This document shows, piece after piece, positions 61,317 through 64,000 of a stretch of 64,000 nt of DNA. The stretch's first letter is position 1, and every line of letters starts with the position of its first letter. The notes below the pieces were generated by a model. That model did not search any database. It was not told where the DNA came from and was given only the letters and a program-made list of their open reading frames with translations. Made by a program: the position numbers and the translations under genes. Location: the NCBI GenBank assembly GCA_016617855.1, contig JAECUM010091510.1, forward strand, positions 30,001 to 94,000. Direction: 5' to 3'. This DNA comes from Megalonaias nervosa. Lineage: Eukaryota > Mollusca > Bivalvia > Unionida > Unionidae.

Positions 61317-61551
61317 CTGTCCATAAATTGGAAGACATGAACGGTGAAGTGTTAAAAGGAACGTTTCACTTGCCCGAGTTACAACGTGTGACCAAAAAAG
61401 AAGACGACGTGTACGAGATCGAAAGCTCGATCGAAGAACTCGTAAAGTGTGAAAACGGCGTGTCAAAGAAGTCAAAGTACATTGGAAAGGATATCTGCCA
61501 AGTTTTGACTCTTGGATCGACGCTTCGCACATCGTCGACTATAAAAAGAAC
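61316..61551 (+). pseudogene. Integrase C-terminal/chromodomain fragment of element 3
   Basis: Directly after the polymerase fragment the sequence matches the last about 200 bp of the element 2 integrase (from LEDMNGKILKGTF): LEDMNGEVLKGTFHLPELQR, VYEIESS and a frameshifted WKGYLPSFDSW region. The catalytic core is absent, so this copy cannot integrate on its own. Confidence 0.85.
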
Positions 61552-61559
61552 TGATAATC

Positions 61560-61964
61560 ATGCCCTTCAACACAGCCTCAGCTACTGCAGTGACCACTCC
61601 TTCCCCCAGTTATTCTCTGCAAGATCTACAAAAGCAACCCTTGTGGGTGTGGTGTAGAGAAGGTGTGCTTAAAACGCAGGTCGTCTTTTTCTGCCAAATC
61701 TTTGTAGTGTATTGTGACACCGGTGCTGCCATTGCCAATTTGAGTTTGCAACAAGGAGACAAACAATTGTGGACCATTTTACTCAGCAGTTGCATTAGTT
61801 ACCTTCTTCCCAATCCATCTCTGAAATACTCTTCTAACGGGAACAACAACGGGAACCTTGCTTGCAACGTCAGTCCGTCTTCCAACAGTCACCATAACCA
61901 TCCTCTTTTAGACACTCCTCTGACCTCCAGTGATCCCTCGGACACTAGAACTGTGGAATTATGA
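61560..61964 (+). CDS. Small hydrophobic protein of element 3, 134 aa, intact
   Basis: An uninterrupted frame from 61560 with a hydrophobic segment (TQVVFFCQIFVVY), a second one (LWTILLSSCISYLL) and a Ser/Asn/Pro-rich tail. The element 2 copy is frameshifted between the two halves. Two membrane-prone segments suggest a small membrane protein. A TATAAAAA box lies just upstream and the stop overlaps the penton start (ATGA). The family is unknown. Confidence 0.6.
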   Translation: MPFNTASATAVTTPSPSYSLQDLQKQPLWVWCREGVLKTQVVFFCQIFVVYCDTGAAIANLSLQQGDKQLWTILLSSCISYLLPNPSLKYSSNGNNNGNLACNVSPSSNSHHNHPLLDTPLTSSDPSDTRTVEL

Positions 61965-62830
61965 ACAACCAATTTTACTTAACGTTACCCAGTTCCCAAT
62001 AACACTTTGTGCTGTTTCTCGACCAGACTACCTCAAGCCATCCAACTGGATCACGAAGCCCATTGGGAAGTGGCTTTGGTGGAAATGATTCACCCTACAC
62101 AAATCAAACACATCGTCGAAAATCAAAACATTTTTACGGTGGAAGTTCATGACCCGCAAGTGCAACAAGCCATGGATGAACGCGCCACAATAGCTGACGT
62201 TATGAAAACACAAGACCCCAAAACGAATCGCTCCACGTATCTGTTGAAAATTCCTGTGGGCCATTATTTTAGTGGTCAACATTTGGTGAATACCATTGCT
62301 GACAGGTTCAATTTCAAGCCAGAAGAAGTGGCACGATCGAATACCACAAAATAGCTTGTCGCCTACTGATCAAATTTTCAGAGGACAAAATATTGGCCAT
62401 TACATTTTGTCCTGAATTGTATGACATTTGGGGTGGAGACCCCAAGATGATCAAGATTAGAAACGAAATACCATCCGTTACCGGCAACTTGGATTTTGCG
62501 AAATATTTTCGATTCCCTGGAGAAATGAACCAAGGACTGAATTTGATGTTTGTGTACTCTGATGTGGTGGAGTACAACGTGGTGGGACACACCTCCGTAC
62601 CGTTACAGCGTGTCATTCCTTTCAAAGTGGATTCTGCCACGGCTGCTGACGAGGAAGGTGGAAACACCTATCATGTTCACCGCGAATTTGTACATCCTCA
62701 TTATTTACCCGTCAGTAAGTCGTATTTCGACACTGTCAACATTACTATAAAAGCAGATCTGGGACAAAATATTCCATTCACCAAAGGGAAAGTCACAGTG
62801 AAACTCCATTTTCGACAACGATTACTCTAA
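61963..62830 (+). pseudogene. Penton-type protein of element 3, broken
   Basis: It begins MNNQFYLTLPS and then has a small deletion relative to element 2 that removes the SSMDVF region. Open parts are 62007-62354 (AHWEVALVEMIHPTQIKH, HYFSGQHLVNTIADRF) and 62393-62830 (YNVVGHTSVPLQRVIPF). At least two frameshifts are visible. Confidence 0.85.
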
Positions 62831-62843
62831 CCTTTTATCAGTC

Positions 62844-63212
62844 ACGTATCCTGTGTACCAAGGAGTCGCTTAACAGCGAGGACATGGTTTAGGAGATATG
62901 ATTAAATCAGCCTTTCGTTCGGTGGCTCCCGTTTTGAAACAGATGGTGACACGTGGATTGCACGCCTTGAAAGATGCCGCGTTGACGCACGGCAAAGAAT
63001 TTTTCCAAAATGTCATCATTGACAAACAAAACCTCAAAGAAGCTTTCTTGACAGCTGGCAAAAATGTCTTGCTTCAAACGGGTAAAGACATTTTGGGCCG
63101 GCAAGAAACTCCTATAAATGCCCTGGGCGATGCCAAGTCAGACATTCCTGCTTCCCTGACACCACAGCAAGGACAAGGCAGAAAAAGACGACGAAAACAC
63201 CCCTTCAGATGA
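62844..63212 (+). pseudogene. pVI-like protein of element 3
   Basis: It aligns with 37047-37299 of element 2. The first ATG is ACG here, and a TAA stands at the codon where element 2 has TGA. From the ATG at 62898 the frame is open for 104 codons: helix KSAFRSVAPVLKQMVTRGL, then a tail ending GRKRRRKHPF. The basic C-terminus would suit DNA or capsid binding and resembles a protease-released pVI tail. Confidence 0.7.
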
Positions 63213-63292
63213 TATCACGCCCCCAGAGCTAGAAAGACTAAGAAAAAAAAACTGTCCGAGAGTTAGACGTTTTTGATTATTAAAAAAAGAAA

Positions 63293-64000
63293 ATGAGGCA
63301 CCGAGAGTCTTGTGCTTGTTCCAAGTCGGAACTGGATCTCTTTGCCATGCCACCCAACATGATGACGATGCAAGAATCCCAATGGGTCGAATTTCATCCC
63401 GTCTCCTCTTTGACGGATTCAGCTCCCATCGAGTTTGAAATCAAAGGACAACCCGAGGATTACATCGATCTGAATAGCAGTTACTTGTACCTGAAACTCA
63501 AAGTGATAAAAACCGACAACACCAATCCGGGAGCCGATGCCAGGGTAGCTCCCGTGAACACTTTCATGCATTCCTTGTTCAGCAAAGTGGATTTGTACTT
63601 GAATAACAAACTGGGTTAGCAGCAGTATGGATACTTACCCTATGGATACTTACCCTTACCGAGCGTACCTAGAAAATATCTTGACGTACGGAAAAGAGGC
63701 CAAGAACACTCATCTGAATGCTTGTGTGGTATGGAAACCTGAAGCGGGAAACGATATCAGTCAAACATTGAGCAGATCGACCGCCAAGTATCCGATGCGA
63801 CGTGTAGAAGTGAAAATGTTCACCGTTGCTGCTGGACTCCGATCCAAGATCGAAGATCATCTGTTCCAAGGACAGTTACCCAAACGTTTAATCGTTGGCT
63901 TCGTCAGTAATGCAGCCCTCAACGGAGCCCACGATCAAATTCCTTTCCGGTTTAAGCACTACAGAGTGTTTAAGATCGAAGTCAGTCGCGATGGCAAGAC
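63293..64000 (+). pseudogene. Major capsid protein of element 3, partial
   Basis: Open from 63293 to 63619 with ESQWVEFHPVSSLTDSAPIE and YLYLKLKVIKTDNTNPGADA. A base insertion after NNKLG breaks the frame, and the following ATGGATACTTACCCT is duplicated in tandem. About 295 bp present in element 2 (37.91-38.21 kb) is missing between two CCTGA direct repeats. The window ends inside the gene. Confidence 0.9.

Larger units (their letters stand above)
57180..64000. mobile_element. Element 3: Polinton copy with internal deletion, cut by the window end
   Basis: The left end AGTAGTATATGGGG starts with the same AGTAGTAT as element 2. The preceding TACGCC (57174-57179) would be the left half of a target duplication. 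The gene order follows element 2 at high similarity: L1, L2, (L3), L4, polymerase N-terminus, integrase C-terminus, hydrophobic protein, penton, pVI-like, capsid. About 8.4 kb corresponding to 27.13-35.52 kb of element 2 is missing. The right end lies outside the window. Confidence 0.88.

Overview
The window looks like animal nuclear DNA, probably from a mollusc or a related marine invertebrate. The host guess is an inference: it rests on a tRNA-derived SINE at 42847-43169 whose body resembles SINEs common in bivalves and gastropods, and on abundant microsatellites, a Ty3-type LTR element and a non-LTR reverse transcriptase remnant. I found no host protein-coding gene. Most of the recognisable coding sequence belongs to virus-like DNA elements of the Polinton/Maverick-adintovirus type (double-jelly-roll capsid, packaging ATPase, adenain-type protease, protein-primed-type polymerase B, retroviral-type integrase).

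Element 1 (1 to about 13.98 kb, left end outside the window) is AT-rich and compact. In order it carries a pVI-like protein, major capsid protein, hydrophobic pX-like protein, protease, fibre-like protein, a small membrane protein, penton-like protein, a structured non-coding gap, an unknown protein, an HNH endonuclease, a zinc-ribbon protein, a polymerase B-helicase-HNH fusion, integrase, a zinc-ribbon phospholipase A2 and the packaging ATPase. Four genes are broken by frameshifts, some at homopolymers; the rest are intact. Almost every start codon lies directly behind an A/T-only TATA-like string.

From about 14 to 24.2 kb there is host-like non-coding DNA with a 3.46-kb LTR retrotransposon (15293-18756, 4-bp target duplication) that keeps part of reverse transcriptase and RNase H but has no integrase.

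Element 2 (24218-43512) is a full-length Polinton from a different lineage: inverted termini starting AG and ending CT, and a 6-bp TTTGTT target duplication. It holds a decayed polymerase B, a BIR-like zinc domain, F-box-like proteins, ATPase, pX-like proteins, a chromodomain integrase, penton, pVI-like, capsid and protease genes, flanked by short accessory gene cassettes. Element B (about 46.4-50.37 kb) is the right arm of a relative. Element 3 (57180 to the window end) is a third copy with an 8.4-kb internal deletion that joins polymerase to integrase.

The most interesting signal is in the accessory cassettes of elements 2, B and 3. Nine of them end in a 16-nt stem-loop that matches the 3' end of metazoan replication-dependent histone mRNAs (6-bp stem, UHUH loop), followed 13-15 nt later in most copies by a purine-rich GAAAAG-like block resembling the histone downstream element. 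Several cassettes also share a promoter block (CGTCCGTG, TATAAA, GTCAGTCTGGCTACCC). This suggests that the elements borrow histone-type, S-phase-coupled, non-polyadenylated mRNA processing for their early or accessory genes. I know of no description of this, but could not search.
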